From Bacillus mycoides (lineage in GTDB: Bacteria > Bacillota > Bacilli > Bacillales > Bacillaceae_G), in NCBI RefSeq assembly GCF_018742245.1, contig NZ_CP036132.1, positions 3,405,001 to 3,469,000 on the forward strand: 64,000 nt of DNA, in the 5' to 3' direction. Position 1 is the stretch's first letter. Each line of letters starts with the position of its first letter. Below, piece by piece: positions 18,239-27,769 of this stretch. The notes under the pieces are model-generated. The model was not told where the DNA came from. It saw nothing but the letters and a program-made list of their open reading frames with translations, and did not search any database. The position numbers were made by a program, and so were the translations under genes.

Positions 18239-19798
18239 TTAGCTTTCTATCTTATAAGTATTTTTTTTCTTCAATTTTACTTTTATTAACAATGTCCTAG
18301 TTAGATTGTTAATAATTCCTGATAAATATTTAAATTCATCTGTTTTGCAAAAAACAAATACATAAATTAAATTTGGAATTACCAAACAAATAATACCTCT
18401 TAATAGCAATGTTAAGAAATTATCTGACGATATAAAGTTACATATAAAACTAGTTAGTAGATAGGATCCTATACCTACAGCTATATAATAAATATATTTT
18501 AAAAAGTAACCCCTAACAGGTTTATGAAATACATTTTTATATACTAGATAAGGCGTAATCCAAAACGGAACAGCTAGTGCACTTACAAAAGTCCCAATGA
18601 ACACACCTGCTATACCAATATATTGAACCAAAACAATAGAAATAATAAGATTCATGGCAGCTTGACATAAAGGAGCATATCTATCTTCATGAAAGATTCC
18701 GGATGTTGTTTTCACTGTCGTTATCGAATTTCTCATACCTCTTTCATAAAAAATAATCATCAATATCAGTAGTACACCTTTACTCATTAAAAACTCTGAA
18801 CCTAACCATAAAGTAATAAAAGGTTCTATCATAATATATAGGGCTATGGTAAAAAATGAGTATAGCCAAAAATTTAGAAGCATGTAAACTTTATATACGC
18901 TGTAAACTTTATCTATACTTTCGTTCGCTACTAAATTTCCTACACTATGATAGATATTATTAAAAATTTGATTAATAAAAGTCCTACAAATTTCAATTAA
19001 CATAGTGTAATTAGAATACAAGCCAACTGCTGCAACACTTATAAATGAAGATATCATAATATTATCCGTCCCAAATATTAGATAATTACCTATATTTTGT
19101 AATACAATAGCTTTTACATTTTGAACAATTTTTCTTTTTGTTTCACTATCTAATCTACTTGATGCTTTATTCTTCAAAAATGGATACATTTTGTTCACTA
19201 AAGTAACTAAGAAAATAGAGGTGATAATCGTTATGATACTGTCCATTACCAAATATAAAATATAATTTTTTGTGAAATGCAGTATTCCTATTTTAAAACA
19301 AGTAGATGCAATTGATGATATCGAATAGATTCCTATCACAATGTATCCCTTCTGACAAACATTTAAAAAAGTGCTTTTATGAACATACAAATATGGCAAA
19401 ACTGTATTAAGCAAAAAAATCCCATAAATCAAATAAATATCTTTCACGTTCGAATCTTTAATAAAATATTGAAGAAACGGCATAATAGATAATCCCAATA
19501 ACAATACAACTAAAGCTATTATCATATAGGCTTTTCGATAAAAATTCATCAGCACATTAATTTTTGTTTGATCGTTATCCGCTATTGGTTTATAAAGGCT
19601 ATACATGATACTAGCCCCTATTCCTGCCTCCGCCAATGTTAGCATGGACAATATATTAGTGAGCAGTCCATTGATTCCTAAATACGTAATACCTAGACTA
19701 TTAATGAATACGGTTCTTGAAATAAAACCTAACATTGTAATAATAATTTGGTTTCCTAGGCCAGCCACTATATTAAAAATAGAATTTTGTACTCTCAT
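18239..19798 (-). CDS. Polysaccharide flippase (Wzx / MATE-like)
   Basis: About 519 residues with 12 to 14 predicted membrane helices. The N-terminal pattern MRVQNSIFNIVAGLGNQ and VFINSLGITYLGINGLLTNIL is typical of the polysaccharide transport protein family. It would flip the undecaprenyl-linked repeat unit outward for polymerisation. The ATG at 19798 has a GGAGA site five bases upstream; an ATG at 19819 is weaker. It is the only flippase in the operon. Confidence 0.9.
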   Translation of the reverse strand: MRVQNSIFNIVAGLGNQIIITMLGFISRTVFINSLGITYLGINGLLTNILSMLTLAEAGIGASIMYSLYKPIADNDQTKINVLMNFYRKAYMIIALVVLLLGLSIMPFLQYFIKDSNVKDIYLIYGIFLLNTVLPYLYVHKSTFLNVCQKGYIVIGIYSISSIASTCFKIGILHFTKNYILYLVMDSIITIITSIFLVTLVNKMYPFLKNKASSRLDSETKRKIVQNVKAIVLQNIGNYLIFGTDNIMISSFISVAAVGLYSNYTMLIEICRTFINQIFNNIYHSVGNLVANESIDKVYSVYKVYMLLNFWLYSFFTIALYIMIEPFITLWLGSEFLMSKGVLLILMIIFYERGMRNSITTVKTTSGIFHEDRYAPLCQAAMNLIISIVLVQYIGIAGVFIGTFVSALAVPFWITPYLVYKNVFHKPVRGYFLKYIYYIAVGIGSYLLTSFICNFISSDNFLTLLLRGIICLVIPNLIYVFVFCKTDEFKYLSGIINNLTRTLLIKVKLKKKNTYKIES

Positions 19799-19890
19799 AT
19801 TTTCTCCAGGTTTTTTCATATTTTTTACCTTAGTCTAGAAAAATACAGTTCGGGGCAATTAAGGAACCTTTAATGATGTTACAATTCTTT

Positions 19891-21087
19891 TTATCCTGTA
19901 TAATCACCTATTTTATATTTATATGAATTTATCATTCTAATACAAAAACCTTGGGTGAAAGGCAGAATATTAAATAACAAAGAATACACACCTATATCCT
20001 TTGTATCCCCTTGAGAAAAATCAACTACTCCGTTTCTTCTTGTTACCTTCATTAAATAACTTATCGCTTTACCTGCGCTTTCTAAACATTCGTTCGAAAT
20101 CCCCTCTATTTTTGATGCACTTAACATAAACCACCCTAAAGTAGCTGTAGCGGAAGAGTCTGACCTGCATTCGCTCCTAGTTACAGTCCAATTCCAACTT
20201 CCATTCTCTTGTTGGAAATTTACAATAGATTTTACGAACATTTTGATATATCCTTCTAATACAACCTTATACTTGTTATCCTCTGGTAACTCAATCCAAG
20301 CATCTATGAGGCCAAGTGCAAACCACCCCAGCCCCCTTCCCCATCCATATAAGCCAACAGGTATTTTATTATCTAACTTATAGGCATGACTTGGAATATG
20401 GTGTATATCTAATATTCCATATTGTTTATACTCCGTAATTTGCTTTACAGCTAGGTCTATACATTCATTTTTATTATACCTAGTACCATAAGCAACCAAA
20501 AAAGGACATATGAAACCTATAGTATCTACATATCTGTAGCTTGGCATAGACTTCCTGTATTCGACTGTACCATCTTCACCTATATGATCTTTTATCATTT
20601 CCCATGTATCATCAAATGCATTTCTATATTTATCTGTATCTATAAATTCTAATTTCATAACAGCATAAGCAAGTATTGCTCCATCTACATGCTGAGGCTT
20701 AGTTTTCCATTGGCCATTGTGATTAAATTTCGAATTCAAAAGTTTTATAGCTTCATTTTCAACTCTTTTATCATCATTATAGTTCAAATATTCAGATAAA
20801 CCTAAGACTAGTGCCGCTTCTTGCCAATGCTGTATAACGTTTTTCGTATAATTCCCCCTTAACATATCTATTACAACTAACCTTGTATTATCAGTTACTT
20901 TGATCTTGGGCGTTTTATTGAGCCACTGCACACCTTTACTGGTTATTGCTGTATTCCATTTATTCTTATCTGTAAATCTTCCTATTTTTATCCGGTCCAA
21001 CCAATCCTTCCATATAGGAATTAAATCAATCAATATAATCACTGTTATAATGCCAAGTAATACAAAGCTTACTATCTGCATAACCAT
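19891..21087 (-). CDS. Membrane-anchored GH88/GH105-like glycoside hydrolase
   Basis: About 398 residues. One N-terminal membrane segment (IVSFVLLGIITVIILIDLI) is followed by an alpha/alpha-barrel domain with VDTIGFICPFLVAYG and the hallmark GWGRGLGWFALGLID. Known members cleave unsaturated uronyl residues made by polysaccharide lyases. Its place among glycosyltransferases suggests trimming of the cell's own polymer, and the anchor would hold it at the membrane. The ATG at 21087 with AGGGG is chosen over the TTG at 21114, which overlaps the previous gene. Confidence 0.75.
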   Translation of the reverse strand: MVMQIVSFVLLGIITVIILIDLIPIWKDWLDRIKIGRFTDKNKWNTAITSKGVQWLNKTPKIKVTDNTRLVVIDMLRGNYTKNVIQHWQEAALVLGLSEYLNYNDDKRVENEAIKLLNSKFNHNGQWKTKPQHVDGAILAYAVMKLEFIDTDKYRNAFDDTWEMIKDHIGEDGTVEYRKSMPSYRYVDTIGFICPFLVAYGTRYNKNECIDLAVKQITEYKQYGILDIHHIPSHAYKLDNKIPVGLYGWGRGLGWFALGLIDAWIELPEDNKYKVVLEGYIKMFVKSIVNFQQENGSWNWTVTRSECRSDSSATATLGWFMLSASKIEGISNECLESAGKAISYLMKVTRRNGVVDFSQGDTKDIGVYSLLFNILPFTQGFCIRMINSYKYKIGDYTG

Positions 21088-21106
21088 AGTATTACCCCTC
21101 TCTATA

Positions 21107-22288
21107 CTATTCAAATAGTGTATATAATTTCTCTATCTCCGACTCGGTTCCTAGATTTTCTTTCGATAAATTACTGGTTAATTTAATTCTTAATTCCTCA
21201 TTGTCTATTAATTTCTTAATTCCTTCTGATATTGCATGAGGATCCATTTCTACAATAATTCCGTTTTCTTTATTTTTGATTTGATCTTTTGCTGTGCTGA
21301 AATTTGTTATTACTATCGGTTTATGTAAAATTTTCGCTTCGTCTATTGCGATAGATTTCCCTTCAAATCTCGATGGTTGGACATAGATGTTAGCTTCCCT
21401 TATATACGGATATGGGTTCTCTTTAATCCCTAGTAGAATAAATTTCCCTTTAAGGTCATTTTCTTCTATCATTTTTTCTAAATTAACTCTTTCTTCTCCT
21501 TCTCCAACGACATACCATGTTATTTTATACCCATCCCCCTCCAATTCTTTACATGCCGCTATCGCCATTTCAAACCCTTTTTGATAGTTCAATCTTCCTA
21601 CTGAAACTATCTTTATTCCTTTATCCTTCATATCTATCTTCTCTAATGACATTTTATTTATCATATTCGAGGATACTATATTATGCATAACTTTGACTTT
21701 TTTCTTATACATGGGAAATCTTTCTTTTAGGACATTTGCACATTCTCTTGATACAGTTACTATGTTATCTAATTTAGCAAAATACCCACTATCAATCTTT
21801 GGGTCCATGCCTAACTCATCGTAATCATTGTGTATAAATCCAATTTTCTTTTTTGCTTTTACCTTGTCTACGCAAAAATACACAGGATTCTTTTCAAGAT
21901 ACCCTATCGCTACATCATAGTTTTTATCTATTCCTCTCAAAGATTTTGATATACATTTCCAAATCATCTGCTCACATCTCACTCTATCCTGTTCACTTTT
22001 AAATATATACCCTGCACATAGTCTTGCTAAAGCTATATCTATTCTTCCTTTTTTGATGCAGTCTATAATAGCTTTTTTTATGGGCATATCAAAATATTGA
22101 TACTCATAAGGCTCTTCTAACAAATTCACTTGTCGAGGTATTTTCCTAAAAAATAATCCTTCATGTTTAAATAAAAACAAATCTACATTATACATTGAGT
22201 AATTTATCGTTTCTAATAAAGAAATTAGTGCCTTTTCTGCTCCCCCACAGTTTAAATTATTTATTACAAATAATATATTTTTTTTCAT
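21107..22288 (-). CDS. Family 4 glycosyltransferase, paralogue 1
   Basis: About 393 residues, GT-B. It has INNLNCGGAEKALISLLE at the N-terminus, then GFIHNDYDELGMDP, VSVGRLNYQKGFEMAI and the donor-site region YVQPSRFEGKSIAIDEAKIL. It closely resembles the next gene (22301-23491) and the gene at 25800-26996, so the three are probably duplicates that diverged. The ATG at 22288 has GGTGAGG upstream. Acceptor and donor are unknown. Confidence 0.88.
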   Translation of the reverse strand: MKKNILFVINNLNCGGAEKALISLLETINYSMYNVDLFLFKHEGLFFRKIPRQVNLLEEPYEYQYFDMPIKKAIIDCIKKGRIDIALARLCAGYIFKSEQDRVRCEQMIWKCISKSLRGIDKNYDVAIGYLEKNPVYFCVDKVKAKKKIGFIHNDYDELGMDPKIDSGYFAKLDNIVTVSRECANVLKERFPMYKKKVKVMHNIVSSNMINKMSLEKIDMKDKGIKIVSVGRLNYQKGFEMAIAACKELEGDGYKITWYVVGEGEERVNLEKMIEENDLKGKFILLGIKENPYPYIREANIYVQPSRFEGKSIAIDEAKILHKPIVITNFSTAKDQIKNKENGIIVEMDPHAISEGIKKLIDNEELRIKLTSNLSKENLGTESEIEKLYTLFE

Positions 22289-22300
22289 ACGCCTCACCAG

Positions 22301-23491
22301 TTATAAAATTTTATATAGCTTATATATTTCTTCTTCAGTTCCTAAGTTCTCTTTAGATAAGTTACTTACTAAACTACGTTTCAGTTTTGTATTCTTTATA
22401 AGCTTTTCAATTCCATTTACAATAGCTTCTGGTTTCATATCTACAATTAGACCATTTACTTCATTTTCAATTTGATCTTTTGCAGTACTAAAATTGGTAA
22501 CAACTATAGACTTATTCAATATTTTAGCTTCATCAATTGCTATGGATTTCCCTTCATACCTAGATGGTTGAACATATATATCAGCTTTTTTTATAAACGG
22601 ATATGGATTTTCTTTAAGTCCCAATAATTTAAAATTTTCTTTCAACCCATTACTCTCTATTAAGCTTTCTAATGTTTTCTTTTCTGTTCCCTCGCCCAAA
22701 ACATACCACCTTACTTTATAACCCTTGTTCACTAATAGTCTACAAGACTTTATTGCAATATCTATACCTTTTTCATGACTTAACCTAGCCAAAGTAATAA
22801 TATTTGTGTAATGGTTATCACATATAAAACCTTCTAATTTTCCGCTATTGGATAACTTATTAATAATCTTAGGAGACACGATATTATATATGACTTTAAC
22901 TTTTTGTTTTAAATGCACAAAATTATTTTCTAAAGATTTTGCACATTCTTCCGAAACAGTAATTATATTATCTAATCGTTCAAAATATGAATAATCAAAA
23001 TGACCATCCATACCTGAGTTCGCGTAGTTTGTGTGTATCCATCCAATCCTCTTTTTCGCTTTTACTTTATCAACTACAAAATATATAGGAGATTTCTCAA
23101 GATATCCTATCGCTACATCATACTCTTTCTCCAAAACCTCAAATGACTTACTTACGTATTTCCACGTATACTGTTCTGAAATCGTAGAATTATTTATAAT
23201 TCTATTCTTAATAAAGAACATAAATCTAGAATATGCTAAGCTGACTTGTCCAGTTTTAAGAAAGCTTACTATCGAGCTAGTTAATCTACTTGTAAATACT
23301 TCATAATTTTTTGGGAAATGTAGTATATTTACTTCTTTCGGTATTGAGTTTAAAAATACTCCCGTTTTACTAAATAAAAATAAATCCACATTGTATAATT
23401 TATAGTCTATTTGTGATAATAAATTCACTAAGCTTTTTTGTCCACCACCGGCAGATAAGCTCGGCATAACAAATAACAAGTTTTTCTTCAT
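22301..23491 (-). CDS. Family 4 glycosyltransferase, paralogue 2
   Basis: 396 residues with the same plan as its downstream neighbour: PSLSAGGGQKSLVNLLSQ, then WIHTNYANSGMDGHF, TLARLSHEKGIDIAI and YVQPSRYEGKSIAIDEAKIL. The first motif has GGGQK where the paralogues have GGAEK or GGVER. It ends 12 bases before the next gene and is clearly co-transcribed. It transfers a sugar to a lipid-linked glycan; which one is unknown. Confidence 0.88.
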   Translation of the reverse strand: MKKNLLFVMPSLSAGGGQKSLVNLLSQIDYKLYNVDLFLFSKTGVFLNSIPKEVNILHFPKNYEVFTSRLTSSIVSFLKTGQVSLAYSRFMFFIKNRIINNSTISEQYTWKYVSKSFEVLEKEYDVAIGYLEKSPIYFVVDKVKAKKRIGWIHTNYANSGMDGHFDYSYFERLDNIITVSEECAKSLENNFVHLKQKVKVIYNIVSPKIINKLSNSGKLEGFICDNHYTNIITLARLSHEKGIDIAIKSCRLLVNKGYKVRWYVLGEGTEKKTLESLIESNGLKENFKLLGLKENPYPFIKKADIYVQPSRYEGKSIAIDEAKILNKSIVVTNFSTAKDQIENEVNGLIVDMKPEAIVNGIEKLIKNTKLKRSLVSNLSKENLGTEEEIYKLYKIL

Positions 23492-23504
23492 AATATACCT
23501 CAGA

Positions 23505-24665
23505 TTACTTAACTAGGTCATATAAATATTCAACTGCTTTATATGACCTTTTTTTTATAGTCGGTATCGATTGCTGTAGTTTTTGCTTTATTTCTGCTTC
23601 TTCCTCTACCATTTCATTAAATACAGCTTTTAGCGTTTCACTATTAGAAATTTCTTCTATACCCAACACTAATTTTTCTTCTCCAAAAAGATCTTTTGCT
23701 ATTCCTTTAGACTTCACGCTATATCCTAATACTATGGTTGGGATATAATTTGAATAAGCAGCTATCGTCGCATGAGTTCTCGCTCCTATAAAGAATCTCA
23801 TTCTTGCTATATACCCCTTATATTGTATGGCATTTAAGTTATCTGGTAATATAATCACTCTACCCGTATTTTTAAATTCCTCATAATATTTATAGAGTAC
23901 CTCATAATCATTGTTTCCATCATCTATAACATGCGGTGTAAAAGCAATTGTCATGTTAGTAGAGTTTAATATATGATTTATAAGATCGCTTACTGCTACC
24001 TGAGATTTCTTATTTCTATTCCACACAATTGGGCTAAAGTTAAGACCTACTGTATTTCCCTCTTGCCACCCTTCGGGTAACTCCAATTCTTCTTTTTCCA
24101 TAGTAAATGCGGGATCTGCACATAGCTCAACATTATTTAACCCCTTATTTTTCAACATATTATAAGTAAGAGTTTCACGAGCTAATATTAAATCGAATAA
24201 TTCCAAATCTTCAAACTTTCTTTCGGACATATCTTCTTCTCCTATAGAACACCCCCATAACACTAACTTCTTTCCTTGCGCTTTCACCCTTCTATCTATC
24301 TCATACCATCCAGGCTGCTCTCCATAACAATAATTGTCTCCTCCTATAGATAAGCATATATCTACGTTCTTTATATGCTTTATAATATTGTTATAAATCT
24401 TTCCCAAGGCATAAGACTCATCATTAAAAAATTTCACCTGAAGGGAGGAAAGAAACCAATCGTATGAATACTTCTTTATATTGCAGCTAGAGCCATCGTA
24501 TATGTCATCTAACTTAGTTATTATTTGATCTGTTTCAGGCCTTCCCGATACCAAATAAACCTTTGTTTCCTTCAATCTTTCTTTTATTATATTAGTAGAT
24601 GAACGGACTATAGCCTCACATCCTCTATTTAGGCTGCCATCATGAGCAAACATCAAAATCTTCAT
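23505..24665 (-). CDS. Polysaccharide pyruvyl transferase family protein
   Basis: About 386 residues. The N-terminus MKILMFAHDGSLNRGCEAIVRS and the later GARTHATIAAYSNYIPTIVLGYSVKSKG are family hallmarks. SIGGDNYCYGE near residue 110 is also typical. Members add a pyruvate ketal to a sugar of an exported polysaccharide, making it acidic. The ATG at 24665 is preceded by GGGGGAG; a GTG five codons earlier is less likely. The family call is good; the exact acceptor is unknown. Confidence 0.85.
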   Translation of the reverse strand: MKILMFAHDGSLNRGCEAIVRSSTNIIKERLKETKVYLVSGRPETDQIITKLDDIYDGSSCNIKKYSYDWFLSSLQVKFFNDESYALGKIYNNIIKHIKNVDICLSIGGDNYCYGEQPGWYEIDRRVKAQGKKLVLWGCSIGEEDMSERKFEDLELFDLILARETLTYNMLKNKGLNNVELCADPAFTMEKEELELPEGWQEGNTVGLNFSPIVWNRNKKSQVAVSDLINHILNSTNMTIAFTPHVIDDGNNDYEVLYKYYEEFKNTGRVIILPDNLNAIQYKGYIARMRFFIGARTHATIAAYSNYIPTIVLGYSVKSKGIAKDLFGEEKLVLGIEEISNSETLKAVFNEMVEEEAEIKQKLQQSIPTIKKRSYKAVEYLYDLVK

Positions 24666-24682
24666 ACTGAACTCCCCCACTA

Positions 24683-25714
24683 TTATTGATTTCTGAATCT
24701 ACTGTAAGCAGTAACACAATAAAGTCCAATAATTGATTTTATTTTCACCAAATCTACAACAAACTTCTCATACTTCCCTAATGTGCCATACGTTTCCCTA
24801 CAATATATAGGTAATGCCTCCCTCACATATTTATTTCGCACCATATTTCTTACGTATTCATACCTCTTATTGAAACTTACATTTTCACATGGTGTAAAAT
24901 AAATATGTATATAGGACATTACACTATTTATAAATTTTATTGATTTTAGTTGGTTCATCCTTACATTGTCAATTTTATCAGTATATATATTGGGTAGTTC
25001 CATTGTATACACTTCCACTGCTCTCTTAAAATAGTCTTTTTCTGATATGTTTTTAGTTGCACTGCCCACTACTTCCCTATAATGATATCCTGTGTAATCT
25101 ATATATTTCGCGCTTGTTGCATTGCTAAAAAATTGAATATTAAACATTCCATCTTCTCCTAATACAACCTTCTCTGGAAACTTCACACTTTCTTCTTTTA
25201 TTAGGTCATTCCTATATATTTTATTACAAACAGTATTTAAATTATCTTCCTTAAGGAAGTACGGTAGTAAGTCTTGCTCTATATAATCTGTTTGTAAAAC
25301 AATATCTACTGGAAATGAATATTTTGTAATTATTTTATGCCCTTCTATCTCCCACTTAAAATTTGATATAACTACATCACAATTACTTTGTTTTGCTGAA
25401 TTATATAATATTTCATACATATCTGGTTCTATATAATCATCAGCATCAACAAATCCAATATATTCTCCGATAGCAATCTGTAAACCTTTATTTCTTGCAA
25501 TACTCACTCCTTGATTTTTTTGATTTACAAGTTTTATTCTATTATCTAATTTTTGATACCTCTCAAGAATTTGCCGACTAGTATCCTTTGAACCATCATT
25601 TACAAAGATAAACTCACATTCTTGAAGTGTCTGACTTAAAAGTGATTCTATACATTGAGTAATATATTTTTCTGCATTGTAAACAGGGATTATAACGCTT
25701 ACTTTTTTAATCAT
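24683..25714 (-). CDS. Family 2 glycosyltransferase
   Basis: 343 residues. The GT-A domain has VSVIIPVYNAEKYITQCIESLLSQ, FIFVNDGSKDTSRQIL, SIARNKGL and GFVDADDYIEPDMYE. The C-terminal part resembles CpsI/WcaA-type transferases of Gram-positive capsules. It lies between a pyruvyl transferase and a GT4 gene in the same operon. Donor unknown. Confidence 0.88.
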   Translation of the reverse strand: MIKKVSVIIPVYNAEKYITQCIESLLSQTLQECEFIFVNDGSKDTSRQILERYQKLDNRIKLVNQKNQGVSIARNKGLQIAIGEYIGFVDADDYIEPDMYEILYNSAKQSNCDVVISNFKWEIEGHKIITKYSFPVDIVLQTDYIEQDLLPYFLKEDNLNTVCNKIYRNDLIKEESVKFPEKVVLGEDGMFNIQFFSNATSAKYIDYTGYHYREVVGSATKNISEKDYFKRAVEVYTMELPNIYTDKIDNVRMNQLKSIKFINSVMSYIHIYFTPCENVSFNKRYEYVRNMVRNKYVREALPIYCRETYGTLGKYEKFVVDLVKIKSIIGLYCVTAYSRFRNQ

Positions 25715-25799
25715 ATCTATATTACTCCTTTACTAACGAATTCCTAAATTTTAGTTATAATTTTTGTCTCTTTCATGAACACCTAGATTAATTCTTTTT

Positions 25800-26996
25800 T
25801 TAGTGTTCTATCACCTCATACAACTTATCCAATTCATAACTGTTGGAATAATCTGTTTCACTACAATTATTAGTTAATTCTTTTCTCATAAAAGAATCCT
25901 TATACAGTTTTTCAATTCCATTTGCTATTCCGTCAATAGACAATTCTATAATATATCCATCAAACCCATTTCTCACCTGACTTTTTGCTGTTGTATAATT
26001 CGTTATCATAACTGGCTTTGAGAGTATCTGAGCTTCTCCTACTGTAACAGCTTTCCCTTCGTACCTAGACGGTTGTACATATAAATCAGCTTCTTTCATA
26101 TATGGATATGGATTCGTTTGTTTTCCTAATAATATAAAATCAGCTTCCAGTTTCAAATTTTTTATTAAGTCTTTGATCATCACTTCATCTCCACCATATC
26201 CAACTACATACCAAGCAATATCATCATATCCTTTATCTTTTAACATTTTTAAAGCACTGACAGCATTGTCAATTCCTTTTGCATGAGACAATCTGGCTAC
26301 TGTGATAATTTTAAATCTGTTATCCTTAGTCATTGGATTTTCTATATCTTCATTAGCCATTTTTCTAATAAACTCTGGGGAAGTAATATTTTCTATTACA
26401 ACAACCTTATTTTCTAATTCACTATATTTTTTTAAAAATGAATTTTTGCATGCTTCTGATACAGCAACAATATGATCAAATTTTTTCCACATTTTAAAAT
26501 CCATATGTAAATCTGGCTCTATTGTGGAATAATCTGTATGAATCCATGCTATTTTCTTTTTAGCCCTAATTTTATCGGCTATAAAATAATGCGGCCACAA
26601 ATAACTAATGGCCACGTCATATTCCTTATCTACTTTCGGAAGAAATGGTAAAGCATACTGCCACATTAATTGCATCTGATAATACCCTGGTTCTGTTATT
26701 CTTTTTGTTCTTCCTGTAAAATCAGCATTTATTTTAGATACAATTCTTGTTAATCCGATACTGTATTGTTTATCTTTAAAGATTTCACCTATTGATTTTC
26801 TAAAAGTTGTATACTGCGAAATTTCGTCTAATAAGTTTACTTTATTAGTAACTAAATCCATAAAATCACCTTTGTGCCTATATAACATCAAATCAACACC
26901 ATAGTTTTTGTAATCAAAGTTATCAAGCATACTTATTAAGCTTCTTTCTACTCCTCCAACTTCCATGTCAAAAGAGGCTATTAATACATTTTTCAT
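25800..26996 (-). CDS. Family 4 glycosyltransferase, paralogue 3
   Basis: 398 residues, GT-B. The motifs GGVERSLISMLDNF, WIHTDYSTIEPDLH, TVARLSHAKGIDNAV and YVQPSRYEGKAVTVGEAQIL match the two paralogues at 21107-23491. The C-terminal donor site is nearly the same but ends VTVGEAQ in place of AIDEAK, which may mean a different donor. It overlaps no neighbour; 9 bases separate it from the GT32 gene. Confidence 0.88.
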   Translation of the reverse strand: MKNVLIASFDMEVGGVERSLISMLDNFDYKNYGVDLMLYRHKGDFMDLVTNKVNLLDEISQYTTFRKSIGEIFKDKQYSIGLTRIVSKINADFTGRTKRITEPGYYQMQLMWQYALPFLPKVDKEYDVAISYLWPHYFIADKIRAKKKIAWIHTDYSTIEPDLHMDFKMWKKFDHIVAVSEACKNSFLKKYSELENKVVVIENITSPEFIRKMANEDIENPMTKDNRFKIITVARLSHAKGIDNAVSALKMLKDKGYDDIAWYVVGYGGDEVMIKDLIKNLKLEADFILLGKQTNPYPYMKEADLYVQPSRYEGKAVTVGEAQILSKPVMITNYTTAKSQVRNGFDGYIIELSIDGIANGIEKLYKDSFMRKELTNNCSETDYSNSYELDKLYEVIEH

Positions 26997-27005
26997 TTTC
27001 GCCTC

Positions 27006-27749
27006 CTAAATTCTTGAAACTATTTTTCTAATTCTAGCTATATTTTCTCCACCTATAACTTTAGATACTATTATCTTTATGTTACTTTTAAATCTCGCTT
27101 TAGGTGGTAACCAACTCTTATAAAAATGATGTATAGCATATGTGTTTTTAGTTATAAATTTTCTACAATTGATATAATCATATGGTGAAAAATATGTTTG
27201 CGGATAAAAGGCACCTATACCTTCTATTTCCTGATATTCTCCATTTATTTTTAAACCTATGTCTTTTAATATCTCTGTTATCATAGCTACATTGGTCAAA
27301 TCATCATAGCTTCCATCTTCATTTATAAAATTTTTCTCTTTATATAAATCTAAAAACATTTTTATAAGTTGATTTTCTTTAGCGGCCCCTATTGTACTCG
27401 TAGCTATATAATTTTCTTGTTCAAACCCCCAAAAAGAATCATGATACAATAAAACATCGAAAGATTTGAATACTTCAACATCTGTGTCTAAGTAAATTCC
27501 ACCGAAGTTATATAATGCATGTACTCGCACATAATCACTAACAAACGCAAACTTTCCTGATTTATAAGCCTCTTGCACATATGGATTATTATTTATATCA
27601 AAATTTTTTTCATTCCATTCTATTAGTTCATATTCCGATAAATTCTTTTTCCAGCTATCTATACACTTTTTGACTATGTCAGGTTTTTCTTTTCCACCGA
27701 ACCAACAGTAATGTATTATACGTGGTATTTTCATAACATTTGTCAACAT
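27006..27749 (-). CDS. GT32 family glycosyltransferase (OCH1-like)
   Basis: 247 residues. The start KIPRIIHYCWFGG and the DXD motif in GGIYLDTDVEVFKSFD are diagnostic of the capsular GT32 family. A second feature, YAIHHFYKSWLPP near the C-terminus, is also typical. It would transfer a single sugar to the nascent repeat unit. The ATG at 27749 has AAGGTG five bases upstream; an in-frame ATG five codons later has none. Confidence 0.87.
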   Translation of the reverse strand: MLTNVMKIPRIIHYCWFGGKEKPDIVKKCIDSWKKNLSEYELIEWNEKNFDINNNPYVQEAYKSGKFAFVSDYVRVHALYNFGGIYLDTDVEVFKSFDVLLYHDSFWGFEQENYIATSTIGAAKENQLIKMFLDLYKEKNFINEDGSYDDLTNVAMITEILKDIGLKINGEYQEIEGIGAFYPQTYFSPYDYINCRKFITKNTYAIHHFYKSWLPPKARFKSNIKIIVSKVIGGENIARIRKIVSRI

Positions 27750-27769
27750 TATTCACCTTCATTAATTAT

